DNA of 64,000 nt from Microbacterium murale (GCF_030815955.1 NZ_JAUSXK010000001.1:3100001-3164000); one strand, 5' to 3'; positions 37,460-46,408 are shown, counted from the first letter of the stretch. Numbers and translations are program-made. The notes: generated by a model from the letters alone, not told the origin.

Positions 37460-37496
37460 TCGGTCATCGTGACACGCAACGGTGAACGGATGGTGC

Positions 37497-37970
37497 TCAC
37501 GCCTGGCGCGCCGTGGTGACGCGCTTCTTCTCGCGGATGTACACCTCGCGTCGCACCTTCGCGACGATGTCGCCGTCGCGGTCTGTGATCACGGTCTCGA
37601 ACCACTCGAGTACTTTGGCCCCGCCTTTCGCGCGCTCGCGGAGCTCGACCGCCTTCTCGGGTGAGACGCGGAACTCCGCGGTGAGCACCCCGCGACCGGG
37701 TTTGATGAATTCGATCTCGCCACGGGTGTCCCACACGACGTAGTCGCGGCCGAGCTGATGCATCACGAGCATGAAGAAGTACGGGTCGGTCATAGCCGAC
37801 ATCGAGCCGCCGAACGCGGTCTTCACGTAATTGCGGGTGATGAAGTTCACGTGCAGCTCGACGGTCGCGTGCGTCCAGTCCTCGCTGAATCGACGGATGC
37901 GGATGCCGCTGAACAGATTCGGAGCCCACAGGCTCATACCGATGGCGAGGCGACGGGGCGTGATGCGCAT
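37497..37970 (-). CDS. DUF4442 hotdog-fold protein (putative thioesterase)
   Basis: A protein of about 157 residues matching the DUF4442 group of hotdog-fold proteins, related to acyl-CoA thioesterases: MSLWAPNLFSGIRIRRF, VNFITRNYVKTAFGGSMSAMTDPYFF and the C-terminal DRDGDIVAKVRREVYI. The ATG at 37970 is chosen; a TTG at 38027 would add 19 residues. It is divergent from the GntR/DUF1648/CPBP operon and lies 37 bases upstream of the APC gene on the same strand. Substrate and role unknown. Confidence 0.78.
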   Translation of the reverse strand: MRITPRRLAIGMSLWAPNLFSGIRIRRFSEDWTHATVELHVNFITRNYVKTAFGGSMSAMTDPYFFMLVMHQLGRDYVVWDTRGEIEFIKPGRGVLTAEFRVSPEKAVELRERAKGGAKVLEWFETVITDRDGDIVAKVRREVYIREKKRVTTARQA

Positions 37971-38018
37971 GACGCCAGTTTCGTCCAGCCCTTCATGCCC
38001 ACAAAGCCGACTGGAGAG

Positions 38019-38048
38019 TTGCGACAACTGTTCTAGTTTAACTAGAAT
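38019..38048 (+). promoter_or_regulatory. Promoter of the GntR operon
   Basis: TTGCGA (38019-38024), an 18-base spacer and TAGAAT (38043-38048) form a plausible promoter; the start would be near 38055, leaving a leader of about 20 bases. Confidence 0.5.
38031..38047. promoter_or_regulatory. Palindromic operator before the YtrA-type regulator
   Basis: TTCTAGTTTAACTAGAA is a perfect inverted repeat with 8-base arms around a single T. It fills the spacer and most of the -10 box of the putative promoter, the expected place for autorepression by the GntR protein. Confidence 0.7.
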
Positions 38049-38074
38049 TACCTTAAATACGAAAATGGTGCGAA

Positions 38075-38425
38075 GTGCTGATCAGAATCGATGCGGAGAG
38101 TGCGCGACCGCTGTTCGAGCAGGTCGCGTCTTCCGTACGCGGAGACATCCTCGCGGGGCGCCTCGTCCCTGGCGACCGGCTGCCATCGGCCCGCGAGGTC
38201 GCGGAGGCGCTTGACATCAACCTGCACACCGTGCTGCGTGCCTACCAGCAGTTGCGCGAAGAGGCACTCATCGACCTGCGTCGAGGGCGGGGAGCGATGG
38301 TATCGGCGTCGGCCGCACCCCTCGCCGAACTGGCCAGCGATGTCACCGCCCTCGTGCACCGCGCCGCCTCGCTCGGCATCTCATCCGCCACCCTTGCCGC
38401 CCTCGTCACGGAGATCGAATCATGA
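38075..38425 (+). CDS. GntR-family regulator, YtrA subfamily
   Basis: A 116-residue regulator: winged-helix GntR domain (ARPLFEQVASSVRGDILAGR, LPSAREVAEALDINLHTVLR, GRGAMVSA) followed by a short C-terminal helical tail of about 40 residues. The small size without an effector domain marks the YtrA branch, which usually controls its own operon of membrane proteins. Start GTG 38075. It overlaps the next gene by four bases (ATGA), and a perfect palindrome covers its promoter, so autoregulation is likely. Confidence 0.92.
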   Translation: MLIRIDAESARPLFEQVASSVRGDILAGRLVPGDRLPSAREVAEALDINLHTVLRAYQQLREEALIDLRRGRGAMVSASAAPLAELASDVTALVHRAASLGISSATLAALVTEIES

Positions 38426-39432
38426 ATGCAACCGTCAGCGCCTCCACCCCCGATGTGCGTCGCGCTCGGCGGGCGTTCCTGGTCGTCGGACTGGTCGTGC
38501 CCATTGTGATCACGGCGGTCGCCACCGCGTTGATCGCCGCGTGGCTACCGGATCTGCCGGATCAGATCACCACTCACTGGGGTCCAGAGGGTCCTAACGG
38601 ATACTCGAGCCCCACGGTCTTCGTCTGGGTCCAGGCCGTATTGGGGTTGGCGATCCCGCTGCTCCTGACGTTGCCGATCCTCGTTCTGATGAAGAACTCA
38701 TGGGGTGTCACATGCCGGTTGCTCGCCGCCGTCTCGTTGGGTACATCGGCGCTGCTGTGCGTCGCATTCGTCGGCTCCGTGGCGATGCAGCGCGAGTCGG
38801 TCAGCGCAGCGTGGGGCATCGGCCCAGTGCTCGCGCTCGGCTTCGGAGCGCTCATTCTGCTCGGGCTCATCGGCTGGTTCGTGCAGCCGAACGTGACGAC
38901 GTCGACCGCGCGGATCTCGGACGAGGCGTCGCCGCACCTCAGGCTGGCGCCTGGCGAGAAGGTCGCCTGGTTCGGGACAGCGGCGATGGGACGCCCCGGG
39001 ATCATCAGTCTCGCCGTGTCCGTGCTCATCCTGTGCGCCACCACGGTGTGGGTGTTCATGATCGGCGACGGTTCCTGGTGGATCCTCGCACTCGTCACAC
39101 TGCTGGTGGTCGCGCTCATCGCGACGACTCTGGTCTTCCGCGTCCGAGTCAGTTCGGTGGGCTTGCGCGTGCGATCCGCTATCGGCTGGCCCCGCTGGAA
39201 CATCGCCGCATCGGAGATCGCGGATGTGAAGGTCGTGCAGGTCGTCCCCATGGCCGAGTTCGGCGGATGCGGCCTGCGGTTCGCCGTCGACGGGCGCACT
39301 GGCATCGTTCTTCGCACCGGTGAAGCGCTGCAGGTGACGCGCAACACCGGGCGCGTGTTCGTCGTGACCATCGATGATGCTCGTACAGCAGCTTCAGTTC
39401 TGATCACCGCAGCGAAGGAGAGCAGCTCATGA
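38422..39432 (+). CDS. DUF1648-domain membrane protein
   Basis: A 336-residue protein with about six membrane segments. The N-terminal part matches DUF1648 (LPDLPDQITTHWGPEGPNGYSSP), a domain found with YtrA-type regulators. The C-terminal part has a PH-like or beta-rich stretch (RVSSVGLRVRSAIGWPRWNI ... GIVLRTGEALQVTRNT). The ATG overlaps the stop of the GntR gene and its own stop overlaps the CPBP gene, so all three are translated as a coupled unit. A role in envelope stress or antimicrobial response is suggested only by the company it keeps. Confidence 0.87.
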   Translation: MNATVSASTPDVRRARRAFLVVGLVVPIVITAVATALIAAWLPDLPDQITTHWGPEGPNGYSSPTVFVWVQAVLGLAIPLLLTLPILVLMKNSWGVTCRLLAAVSLGTSALLCVAFVGSVAMQRESVSAAWGIGPVLALGFGALILLGLIGWFVQPNVTTSTARISDEASPHLRLAPGEKVAWFGTAAMGRPGIISLAVSVLILCATTVWVFMIGDGSWWILALVTLLVVALIATTLVFRVRVSSVGLRVRSAIGWPRWNIAASEIADVKVVQVVPMAEFGGCGLRFAVDGRTGIVLRTGEALQVTRNTGRVFVVTIDDARTAASVLITAAKESSS

Positions 39433-40379
39433 TCCGCATCCGCCCTACCACCACGGTCGCTTTCGTCCTGCTCGCCTGCGGCCTGGCCTGGATCGTGGCC
39501 CTGCCTCTCTGGTTGAGCAGCGGACTCGGCAATCCGCTCACCGGCACTCTCATCCCGGTGATGATGTTCACACCGGCCGTTGCGGTTCTGGTCGTCATGC
39601 TCGTCCTGCGCCCGGTGCCGAAGGGGGAGCGGCTCCGTTTCCTCGGAATCTGGCCGCTGCGGCCGGCGAAGCGCGTGATCTGGATGACGGTGCTCGGGCT
39701 CTTCGGCCCGATCGTGCTCATCGCGCTGTCGATCGGCGTGGCTGCGCTGTGCGGTTGGGTGACGTTGGACCTCGTCCACTTCTCGGGCTTCGCGGACCAG
39801 CTCGAATCCTCGATGCCGGCCGGCGTGCCGGCGCCGCCCGCGATAGTCGTGATCCTCTCCCAACTGGCGCTGATCCCGTTCGCGGCTGTGACGATCAACG
39901 CGGTGCTCGCGTTCGGCGAGGAACTCGGCTGGCGAGGTTTCCTCGTACCGGCGCTGCGCCAGTACGGCACCTGGCCCGCCCTGCTCATCAGCGGCGTGGT
40001 CTGGGGCCTCTGGCACTCGCCGCTCATCCTGCTCGGTTACAACTTCGGCATCACCGACATCACCGGGGTGCTGCTGATGACGGCAGGATGCGTGGCATGG
40101 GGTGTGCTGCTCGGCTGGCTGCGGCTGCGCTCCGCGTCGCTGTGGCCGGCGGTGTTCGCGCACGGAGCGATGAATGCCGGAGGCGGGATGGTCCTCTGGT
40201 TCTACGCCGCCGGGACGAAGGTCGATCTGGCACTCGCGGGAATGCTGGGCGCGGCCGGATGGATCACATGTGCGGTCGTCGTGGTCATGCTGGTGCTGAC
40301 CAGGCAGTTCCGTCGGCAGCCCGAACTGGATGGTGCTGTGGGGAGGATGCTGTCCGCGCCTCGTCAGGCCCGTGACTGA
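39429..40379 (+). CDS. CPBP-family intramembrane metalloprotease
   Basis: A 316-residue protein with about eight membrane segments. The CPBP (Rce1/Abi-like) signature is complete: AFGEELGWRGFLVPAL supplies the EExxxR motif and GLWHSPLILLG the following histidine; a later HGAMNAGG adds another. Members process prenylated or secreted peptides or act in bacteriocin immunity; the substrate here is unknown. It is the last gene of the GntR/DUF1648/CPBP unit, starting within the stop of the previous gene (ATGA). Confidence 0.88.
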   Translation: MIRIRPTTTVAFVLLACGLAWIVALPLWLSSGLGNPLTGTLIPVMMFTPAVAVLVVMLVLRPVPKGERLRFLGIWPLRPAKRVIWMTVLGLFGPIVLIALSIGVAALCGWVTLDLVHFSGFADQLESSMPAGVPAPPAIVVILSQLALIPFAAVTINAVLAFGEELGWRGFLVPALRQYGTWPALLISGVVWGLWHSPLILLGYNFGITDITGVLLMTAGCVAWGVLLGWLRLRSASLWPAVFAHGAMNAGGGMVLWFYAAGTKVDLALAGMLGAAGWITCAVVVVMLVLTRQFRRQPELDGAVGRMLSAPRQARD

Positions 40380-40492
40380 CGCGTAGCGATCGCCGGCTGG
40401 CCAGGAGGCGGCTCTCGTCATCGGCCAGCAATGACGCGTACCGGGAACGTCCGGCTATTGACGCCGCCGTGCCGGGGGAGTTGTCTGGAGCC

Positions 40493-41161
40493 ATGGCTGA
40501 ATCGACCGCTGAGAACTGGCGCCGTGCCGACGAGTACCTCGCCGAGACCCTCGTCGGGCATGACTCCGCACTGGAGGCGGCGCTCGCCGCTCAGCGCGCT
40601 GCGGGCCTGCCCGACATCGAAGTGGCCCCGGTCAGCGGAAAACTCCTGAGCCTCATCGCCCGGATCAGCGGTGCGCGCCGCGTGCTCGAGATCGGCACGC
40701 TCGGCGGCTATTCCACGATCTGGCTGGCACGCGCGGTCGGCGAAGACGGAACGGTCACGACCATCGAGGCCGAACCGGCCAATGCCGCGATCGCCCGCGC
40801 AAGCATCGACGCTGCGGGGGTGGGGGAGCGGGTCGCGATCCGTATCGGTCGCGGCGCCGACGTGCTGCCGACGCTCGAGGGTTCAGAGCCGTTCGACCTC
40901 GTGTTCATCGACGCCGACAAGGAGTCGAACACTGTCTACCTCGACTGGGCCGCGCGACTCGGCCGCAGTGGCACGGTGATCATTCTCGACAACATCGGTC
41001 GAGAAGGCGAGATCGTGCGCGACGACACGACCGACCCGCGCGTGATCGGAACGCGTGATGCGCTCCGCATGCTCGGCGAGGACCCTCGCTTCGACGCCAC
41101 TGCGCTGCAGACCGTCGGAATCAAGGGCTGGGATGGCGTGGCTCTTGCAGTGATTGTCTGA
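40493..41161 (+). CDS. O-methyltransferase, class I SAM-dependent
   Basis: A 222-residue protein of the catechol/caffeoyl-CoA O-methyltransferase family: motif I VLEIGTLGGYST, the acidic TTIEAEPANAAIA, the metal-binding VFIDADKESN and LDNIGREGE, giving the usual three ligands for a divalent cation. ATG 40493 is chosen over GTG 40469; GGAG lies just upstream of both. The methyl acceptor is unknown. It is followed by the regulated dehydrogenase operon but the promoter between suggests separate transcription. Confidence 0.88.
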   Translation: MAESTAENWRRADEYLAETLVGHDSALEAALAAQRAAGLPDIEVAPVSGKLLSLIARISGARRVLEIGTLGGYSTIWLARAVGEDGTVTTIEAEPANAAIARASIDAAGVGERVAIRIGRGADVLPTLEGSEPFDLVFIDADKESNTVYLDWAARLGRSGTVIILDNIGREGEIVRDDTTDPRVIGTRDALRMLGEDPRFDATALQTVGIKGWDGVALAVIV

Positions 41162-41199
41162 ACGACAGATGTCCTGATGCTTGATTTCGCGTGAAATCT

Positions 41200-41213
41200 T
41201 GCTCCTATGTGAT
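41200..41213. promoter_or_regulatory. SorC-type operator, weak copy, upstream of polyol dehydrogenase
   Basis: TGCTCCTATGTGAT, a degenerate copy of the 14-base repeat at 41221, exactly 21 bases upstream of it. The left half is intact and the right half has decayed. Confidence 0.6.
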
Positions 41214-41220
41214 CAGGCAG

Positions 41221-41234
41221 TGCTCCTATGAGCG
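41221..41234. promoter_or_regulatory. SorC-type operator, strong copy, upstream of polyol dehydrogenase
   Basis: TGCTCCTATGAGCG, an inverted repeat (GCTC/GAGC) matching the perfect site TGCTCGTATGAGCA at the SorC regulator gene in 12 of 14 positions. It lies four bases before a possible -35 box. Confidence 0.7.
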
Positions 41235-41237
41235 AGC

Positions 41238-41267
41238 TTGGTTCCCGTGCGTGTTCCCCCGTTAGCG
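41238..41267 (+). promoter_or_regulatory. Possible promoter of the polyol dehydrogenase operon
   Basis: TTGGTT (41238-41243), 18 bases, then TTAGCG (41262-41267). The -10 is weak, which would fit an activator bound at the paired sites just upstream. Confidence 0.4.
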
Positions 41268-41319
41268 TGACTTCTGATCACGAACGGGCGCCCCGGCGCC
41301 GCACGGAAGGACACCAACG

Positions 41320-42348
41320 ATGGCGAATCTCGCAGCGGTCATGCCCGCTCTCGGAGCGATCGAAGTGCAGGAGGTGCCGCTCCCGGATCCGCTCCCCGGT
41401 CAGGCGGTCGTTCGGGTCGAAGCCGTCGGGATCTGCGGGTCGGACACCGCGTACTACCGGGTGGGATACATCGGCGACTGGAAGGTCGATGGGCCGATCA
41501 TCCTTGGGCATGAGGCATCCGGCACGGTCGTCGCGACCGGTGACGGCGTCACGAACGTGTCGGTCGGCGATCGAGTCGCGATCGAACCAGGAACACCGTG
41601 TCGGAACTGCGAGGAGTGCCTGGCCGGGCGCTACCACCTGTGTCCGGATTTCATCTTCCTCGCAACCCCGCCGTACGACGGTGCGCTGGTGCAGAACCTC
41701 GCGATCGACGCACGCAACCTGTTCGCGATCCCCGACTCGATGTCGTTCGAGGCGGCGGCGCTGTGCGAGCCCCTCTCCGTCGGCCTGTGGGCGTGCCGTC
41801 GTGCCGGCCTCCTCCCCGGCGACCGAGTGCGCGTGACCGGCGCGGGCCCCGTCGGCATTCTCGCCGCGCAGGTCGCCCGCGCGGAGGGCGCCGCAGACGT
41901 CGTCGTCTCCGATATCTCCGATTTCCGCCTCGGCGTCGCCGCGAAGCTCGGCTTCCGCACCGAGAAAGCAGGAGAGGTCCCCGAGGGGCCCGGTCATGAG
42001 GACGCCGACGTGCTTCTGGAATGCTCCGGTGCGCCCGGCGCGCTCGCTCAGGGGCTCTGGCGTCTGCGCAATGCGGGCAGGGCCGCAATGGTCGGCCTGC
42101 CCAAGCAGGACGTCACCCTCGCGCTGTCGAGGCTCAACGTCAAGGAGATCTCGATCTCGCTCGTGAACCGCTATGCGCACACCTGGCCGACCGCCATCGC
42201 GTTCGTCTCGAGTGGACGGGTCGACGTCGAGTCCCTCGTCACCCACCGTTTCGAGCTCGCCGACACGGAATCAGCCCTCACCCTTGCCGCAGACGTACCC
42301 GACTCGCTGAAAGCGGTCGTCTACCCGAACGGCATCCCCACTCGCTGA
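41320..42348 (+). CDS. Zinc-dependent medium-chain alcohol/polyol dehydrogenase
   Basis: A 342-residue NAD(P)-dependent dehydrogenase of the sorbitol/xylitol dehydrogenase-like branch. Catalytic zinc ligands are in VGICGSDT and LGHEASG; the structural zinc site is CRNCEECLAGRYHLC; the nucleotide fold is VTGAGPVGILAAQVA with the Asp of VVSDIS at the end of the second strand, which favours NAD. It probably oxidises a polyol or sugar alcohol. It is the first gene of an operon with an ABC importer and a glycerophosphodiesterase; GGAAGGA lies before the ATG, and its stop overlaps the next start (TGATG). The promoter carries two SorC-type sites. Confidence 0.92.
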   Translation: MANLAAVMPALGAIEVQEVPLPDPLPGQAVVRVEAVGICGSDTAYYRVGYIGDWKVDGPIILGHEASGTVVATGDGVTNVSVGDRVAIEPGTPCRNCEECLAGRYHLCPDFIFLATPPYDGALVQNLAIDARNLFAIPDSMSFEAAALCEPLSVGLWACRRAGLLPGDRVRVTGAGPVGILAAQVARAEGAADVVVSDISDFRLGVAAKLGFRTEKAGEVPEGPGHEDADVLLECSGAPGALAQGLWRLRNAGRAAMVGLPKQDVTLALSRLNVKEISISLVNRYAHTWPTAIAFVSSGRVDVESLVTHRFELADTESALTLAADVPDSLKAVVYPNGIPTR

Positions 42349-43295
42349 TGTCCTCCGCAACCATCGCCTCCCCAGAGACTTCGCCCCGCGTTTCCTCGAA
42401 GCGGAGTTCTCCTGCCTTTCGTCGCCGTCGCCGACGCGGATACGCCCTCTTCGTGCTGTTCGCGTTCCCCAATCTCGCCCTCATCGCGGTCTTCGCGTAC
42501 TGGCCGATCATCGAGAACCTCTATCTGAGCCTCACCAGTTGGGACTTCATCTCACCGGAGCCGTTCTTCGTCGGCTTCTCGAACTACACGGCGCTGTTCG
42601 CCTCGGAGTCCTTTCAGAACGTGCTGTGGATCACCGTCGTGTGGGTGGTGGTCGTCGTCGGCGTGAGCCTGGTGCTCGGCCTCGCCCTGGCCGCGCTGTT
42701 CTCGATGAAGCTGCCAGGAACGACAGCGGTCACCGGCGTCGTCTTCGCGCCGCACGTGATCTCCGGTGCCGCCATCGCTGCGGTGTGGCTGTTCATCTTC
42801 GATCAGAACTACGGCCTCGCCAGAGTCGCGTTCAACATGTTCGGGCTGGATTCGCCGGCGTGGACGACCGATGCGAACTGGGCGCTCGCCGCGCTGCTGA
42901 TCGTCTCGATCTGGAAAGGCGTCGGCTTCGTCGCGATCGTCTACCTGGCCGCGATGCAGGGGCTTCCGTCTGAAGTTCTGGAAGCCGCACGGATCGACGG
43001 TGCGAACAGGTGGCAGACGTTCTCCCGGATCACACTGCCGCTGCTGTCGCCGACGACATTCTTCCTGTTGATCACGCAGACGATCAGCGCGTTCCAGGCG
43101 TTCGACATCATCGCGGTGATGACCGGCGGTGGCCCGGCATCCGCCACGACCACACTGAGCTGGTTCATCTACGACCAGGCGTTCCAACGCTCGAACGTCG
43201 GGTACTCCGCGGCGGCCGGAACGGTCATGTTCGTCATCCTCATGGTGATCACCGCGCTGCAGTTCAAGTTCATCGAGAAGAAGGTGCACTACTGA
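42348..43295 (+). CDS. ABC transporter permease, MalF/UgpA type
   Basis: A 315-residue permease with about six membrane segments after a basic N-terminal tail (SPAFRRRRRRGYALF). The EAA loop reads EAARIDGANRWQTFSRITLP. Its ATG overlaps the stop of the dehydrogenase gene and its stop overlaps the next permease start in the same TGATG form, so the operon is tightly coupled. It pairs with the UgpE-type permease and the lipoprotein encoded downstream; the ATPase must come from another locus. Confidence 0.92.
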   Translation: MSSATIASPETSPRVSSKRSSPAFRRRRRRGYALFVLFAFPNLALIAVFAYWPIIENLYLSLTSWDFISPEPFFVGFSNYTALFASESFQNVLWITVVWVVVVVGVSLVLGLALAALFSMKLPGTTAVTGVVFAPHVISGAAIAAVWLFIFDQNYGLARVAFNMFGLDSPAWTTDANWALAALLIVSIWKGVGFVAIVYLAAMQGLPSEVLEAARIDGANRWQTFSRITLPLLSPTTFFLLITQTISAFQAFDIIAVMTGGGPASATTTLSWFIYDQAFQRSNVGYSAAAGTVMFVILMVITALQFKFIEKKVHY

Positions 43296-44224
43296 TGGCC
43301 GCGATCATGACTGCGCTTCAGGTTGAGCCGGCCACCGACGACACCGCGAGCACCAGAGGCGTCACGACCGGCGACCGCAAACGGCATCGCCGCAAGGCGA
43401 ACCTGGCGCGGAACTGGTGGGGATACCTGCTGCTGATCGCTGCAGGTCTGGCATTCGTGCTGCCGCTCTACATCCTCGTCACGACCGCGTTCAAGACCAA
43501 TGGTGAGATCTACACCTGGCCCATGAAGTGGCTGCCGTCGGAATTCACCTGGGACAATCTCGTCGCCGCGTGGGAGCTCGCGCCGTTCGATGCCTTCATC
43601 ACGAACTCCGTGATCGTCACGGTGATCGGCGCGACAGCGAAGATCGTGCTCGCCGTCTTCACTGCGTATGCGTTCGCATACCTGCCGTTCCCCGGCAAGA
43701 ACGTGCTGTTCCTCGTCATGCTGGGTGCGCTGATGGTGCCCGGTCACGTGACGCTTCTGGTGAACTACATCACGATCGGGAACATGGGGCTGATCAACAC
43801 CTATGCCGGCCTCATCCTGCCGGGAGTCGCCTCGGCGTTCGGCACCTTTCTACTGCGACAGCACTTCCTGTCGCTGCCGAAAGAGGTGTTCGAAGCGGCA
43901 GAGGTCGACGGTGCGGGGCATCTGCGAAAGCTGTTCTCATTCGCGCTGCCGATGTCGATCCCGGCCGTCGCCACGGTCGGCCTGATCGCGGTGATCGACG
44001 AGTGGAACAACTTCGTGTGGCCGCTGATCATCACGAACTCCGTGAACATGCGCACACTTCCGATCGGCCTGATGTATCTGAAGGCGAACGACGGACTCAC
44101 GTCCTGGGGCGTGCTGATGTCGGGCACGCTCGTCGTCGTGCTGCCGATGCTCATCGTCTTCCTGTTCGCCCAGCGCTTCATCGTCACCGGTCTCACCGGC
44201 GCCGCTGCCGGCAGCGGGCGCTGA
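43295..44224 (+). CDS. ABC transporter permease, MalG/UgpE type
   Basis: A 309-residue permease with about six membrane segments and the EAA loop EAAEVDGAGHLRKLFSF. The N-terminal 45 residues are hydrophilic and basic (GDRKRHRRKANLARNWW). It starts within the stop of the upstream permease (TGATG) and ends 44 bases before the binding-protein gene, which has its own AAAGGAG ribosome-binding site. Conserved segments such as VTTAFKTNGEI and DEWNNFVWPLI place it with glycerol-phosphate and sugar permeases. Confidence 0.92.
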   Translation: MAAIMTALQVEPATDDTASTRGVTTGDRKRHRRKANLARNWWGYLLLIAAGLAFVLPLYILVTTAFKTNGEIYTWPMKWLPSEFTWDNLVAAWELAPFDAFITNSVIVTVIGATAKIVLAVFTAYAFAYLPFPGKNVLFLVMLGALMVPGHVTLLVNYITIGNMGLINTYAGLILPGVASAFGTFLLRQHFLSLPKEVFEAAEVDGAGHLRKLFSFALPMSIPAVATVGLIAVIDEWNNFVWPLIITNSVNMRTLPIGLMYLKANDGLTSWGVLMSGTLVVVLPMLIVFLFAQRFIVTGLTGAAAGSGR

Positions 44225-44268
44225 AACTTCCTCCGTCCCCACCCTCCACCCCCATCTAAAGGAGAATC

Positions 44269-45657
44269 ATGCACTTGTTCGATCGGCCGTCTTCGCCGCA
44301 GAGCAGACTCGCCTCCCTCAACATCACTCGCCGCCAGGCGCTCGCCGGAGGCCTGCTCCTTGCCAGCGCGCCTCTGCTGGCCGGTTGCTTCGGCGGCGGT
44401 GGCAGCTCGGGAACGGTCTACGGACAGCCCAGCGGTGACACGCCCAAGCAGTACAAGGACCGCCAGCGCGTCGTGATGTGGAGTCCCTTCACCGCGCACA
44501 ACGCCGAGATCCTGCAGGCGAACATCGATGCGTTCAACGAGTCGCAGGATGCGATCTTCTGCGAGGTCCAGATCTTCGAGGGCTACGACAAGGTCGAGTC
44601 GAAGCTCGCGGCGAGCCTTCAGGCCAAGCAGGTCCCTGATCTGTCGGTGATGAGCGACATCGTCTGGAACCGCTTCTATCTGAACGACGCCCTCGAGCCG
44701 CTCTCGGGCTACTTCGACGATTCGTTCGGCACGGATTCGTTCCACGAGCAGTTCCTCAAGGAGGGCACTCTCAAGGACAAGATCTGGTGGGTGCCGTTCG
44801 GTCGCTCGACGCCACTGTTCTACTACAACCGCGACATCTTCGCCGAGGTCGGTCTGCCCGACCGTTCTCCGAAGACGTACTCCGAATATCGCGAGTGGGG
44901 CAAAGCGCTGGCGGGGTACTCGCGCAACGGCACGAAGGTCGCGATGCGGGGCTACACCGGCAACGACGACTGGTACTTCCAGGGGTCGTCGTGGGCATTC
45001 GGCGGCGGCTACTCGGACGGCCTGGACATGAGATTCACGTCTGAAGGGACGATCAAGGCGCTGGAGTTCGATCGGGCGTTCATCCACGATGACAAATCCG
45101 GCTATCTCTCGGCCGATCCCGGTGGTGACTTCATCGCCGGCGCCACTGCGTCGATCACCGAGTCGACCGGGGCGCTGACGGGCATCGCCGCGTCTGCAGA
45201 GTTCGAGTTCGGCTGCGGTTTCCTCCCAAAGGAGGACGGCACTGGCGTTCCCACCGGTGGCGGCGGACTGTCGATCCTGGGCTATGCCTCGGATGACCGC
45301 AAGAAGGCGGCGTGGGAGGTGCTGAAGTTCCTCTCGTCCGGGGATGCGGCGATCGAGTGGACCCTCGGCACCGGTTACATGCCGACCACGAAGGCGGCGT
45401 TGGAGTCGGACAAGGTCAAGGCGAAGGCCAGCGAGAATCCCAACTACCAGGTCGCGATCGACCAGCTCGAGATCGCGCAGGGGCCGGATGTCGTGCGCAA
45501 GTTCGTTCCGGAGGCCGTGCCGGAGATGAAGGGCGCCATCCAGGCGGTCTATTCGGGCAACGCGGATGCGGAGAAGACGCTCAAGACGGTGCAGGCCAAC
45601 CTCGAGCCGGCGCTCGAGAAGGTCCGTGCGAAGTACGACGCGAAGGTGGGTGCATGA
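44269..45657 (+). CDS. UgpB-like ABC transporter substrate-binding lipoprotein
   Basis: A 462-residue solute-binding protein. The signal sequence combines a twin-arginine motif (ITRRQALAGG) with a lipobox LAGC, so export is probably by the Tat route followed by lipidation. The mature part is a family 1 binding protein; the FGRSTPLFYYNRDIF segment resembles glycerol-3-phosphate and glycerophosphodiester binding proteins (UgpB). The adjacent glycerophosphodiester phosphodiesterase supports a phosphodiester ligand, but this is inference. A good AAAGGAG site precedes ATG 44269. The stop overlaps the next start (ATGATGA). Confidence 0.9.
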   Translation: MHLFDRPSSPQSRLASLNITRRQALAGGLLLASAPLLAGCFGGGGSSGTVYGQPSGDTPKQYKDRQRVVMWSPFTAHNAEILQANIDAFNESQDAIFCEVQIFEGYDKVESKLAASLQAKQVPDLSVMSDIVWNRFYLNDALEPLSGYFDDSFGTDSFHEQFLKEGTLKDKIWWVPFGRSTPLFYYNRDIFAEVGLPDRSPKTYSEYREWGKALAGYSRNGTKVAMRGYTGNDDWYFQGSSWAFGGGYSDGLDMRFTSEGTIKALEFDRAFIHDDKSGYLSADPGGDFIAGATASITESTGALTGIAASAEFEFGCGFLPKEDGTGVPTGGGGLSILGYASDDRKKAAWEVLKFLSSGDAAIEWTLGTGYMPTTKAALESDKVKAKASENPNYQVAIDQLEIAQGPDVVRKFVPEAVPEMKGAIQAVYSGNADAEKTLKTVQANLEPALEKVRAKYDAKVGA

Positions 45658-46403
45658 TGAGTCTGCTCATCGTGGGGCATCGCGGTGCCATGGCCCATTT
45701 GCCCGAGAACAGTCTGGCCTCGTACGCGCTCGCCGAGGAGGTCGGCGTCGATGAGATCGAACTCGACGTGCGCCTCAGCAAGGACGAGCAGCTGTTCCTG
45801 CTTCATGACGCGACGCTGGACCGCACCGCCGGTGATGATTCGGCACGCGACCTCGGACCGGCAGCAGAGCTCACGCTCGCCCAGCTGCAGGCGGCGACGC
45901 TGGACTCGGGCAGGGGAGTGGTCACGCTCGCGGAGATGTACGACGCGACGCATACGTTCATCCAGCTCGAGATCAAGGACCCGGCCGTCGTCCCGCATCT
46001 CGCTCGCTTCTTCGAAGAGCGCCCGGATGATGCCGCGCGCACCGTGCTCACGGGATTCGATGCGGATGCCGTACGGCATGCCGCTGAGATGATGCCGCAG
46101 ATCGGGCGACAGGTCATCGTCACCGAGATCAGCAAGGCCGAGGATTTCGAGGGCGGCCTCTGGGCGCTCATGGATCACGCCAAGGTGACGCGCTTCGCCA
46201 GCGGATTCTCGGGCCTCACTGCCGAGTTGGTCGATCAGCTTCATGCTCGCGACATCGAGGTGCACGTGTGGCCGTTGCGCACGATGGAGCAGACGCGCGA
46301 GGCGCTCCGCCTCGGCGTCGACGGTGCGACCTCGGACGATCCGGCGCAGGCCATCCAGTGGCGGGACCAGATCCTCGCGGAGAACGGCGTGACCGTCCGT
46401 TGA
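45654..46403 (+). CDS. Glycerophosphodiester phosphodiesterase family protein
   Basis: A 249-residue GDPD-family enzyme hydrolysing glycerophosphodiesters to glycerol 3-phosphate and an alcohol. Active-site motifs are GHRGAMAHLPENS at the start, EIELDVRLSKD and the general-base histidine in LLHDATLDRT; a later IQLEIKD also fits. No signal peptide is present, so hydrolysis is cytosolic after import by the ABC system encoded upstream. The start may be ATG 45654 or 45657, both overlapping the binding-protein stop. It closes the dehydrogenase/importer operon and is followed by a strong hairpin. Confidence 0.92.
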   Translation: MMSLLIVGHRGAMAHLPENSLASYALAEEVGVDEIELDVRLSKDEQLFLLHDATLDRTAGDDSARDLGPAAELTLAQLQAATLDSGRGVVTLAEMYDATHTFIQLEIKDPAVVPHLARFFEERPDDAARTVLTGFDADAVRHAAEMMPQIGRQVIVTEISKAEDFEGGLWALMDHAKVTRFASGFSGLTAELVDQLHARDIEVHVWPLRTMEQTREALRLGVDGATSDDPAQAIQWRDQILAENGVTVR

Positions 46404-46408
46404 GTGAT

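Noticed and set aside
38574..40421. 615-codon minus-strand frame opposite DUF1648/CPBP
   Set aside because: Composition is Arg/His/Gln-rich and shadows two well-supported genes.
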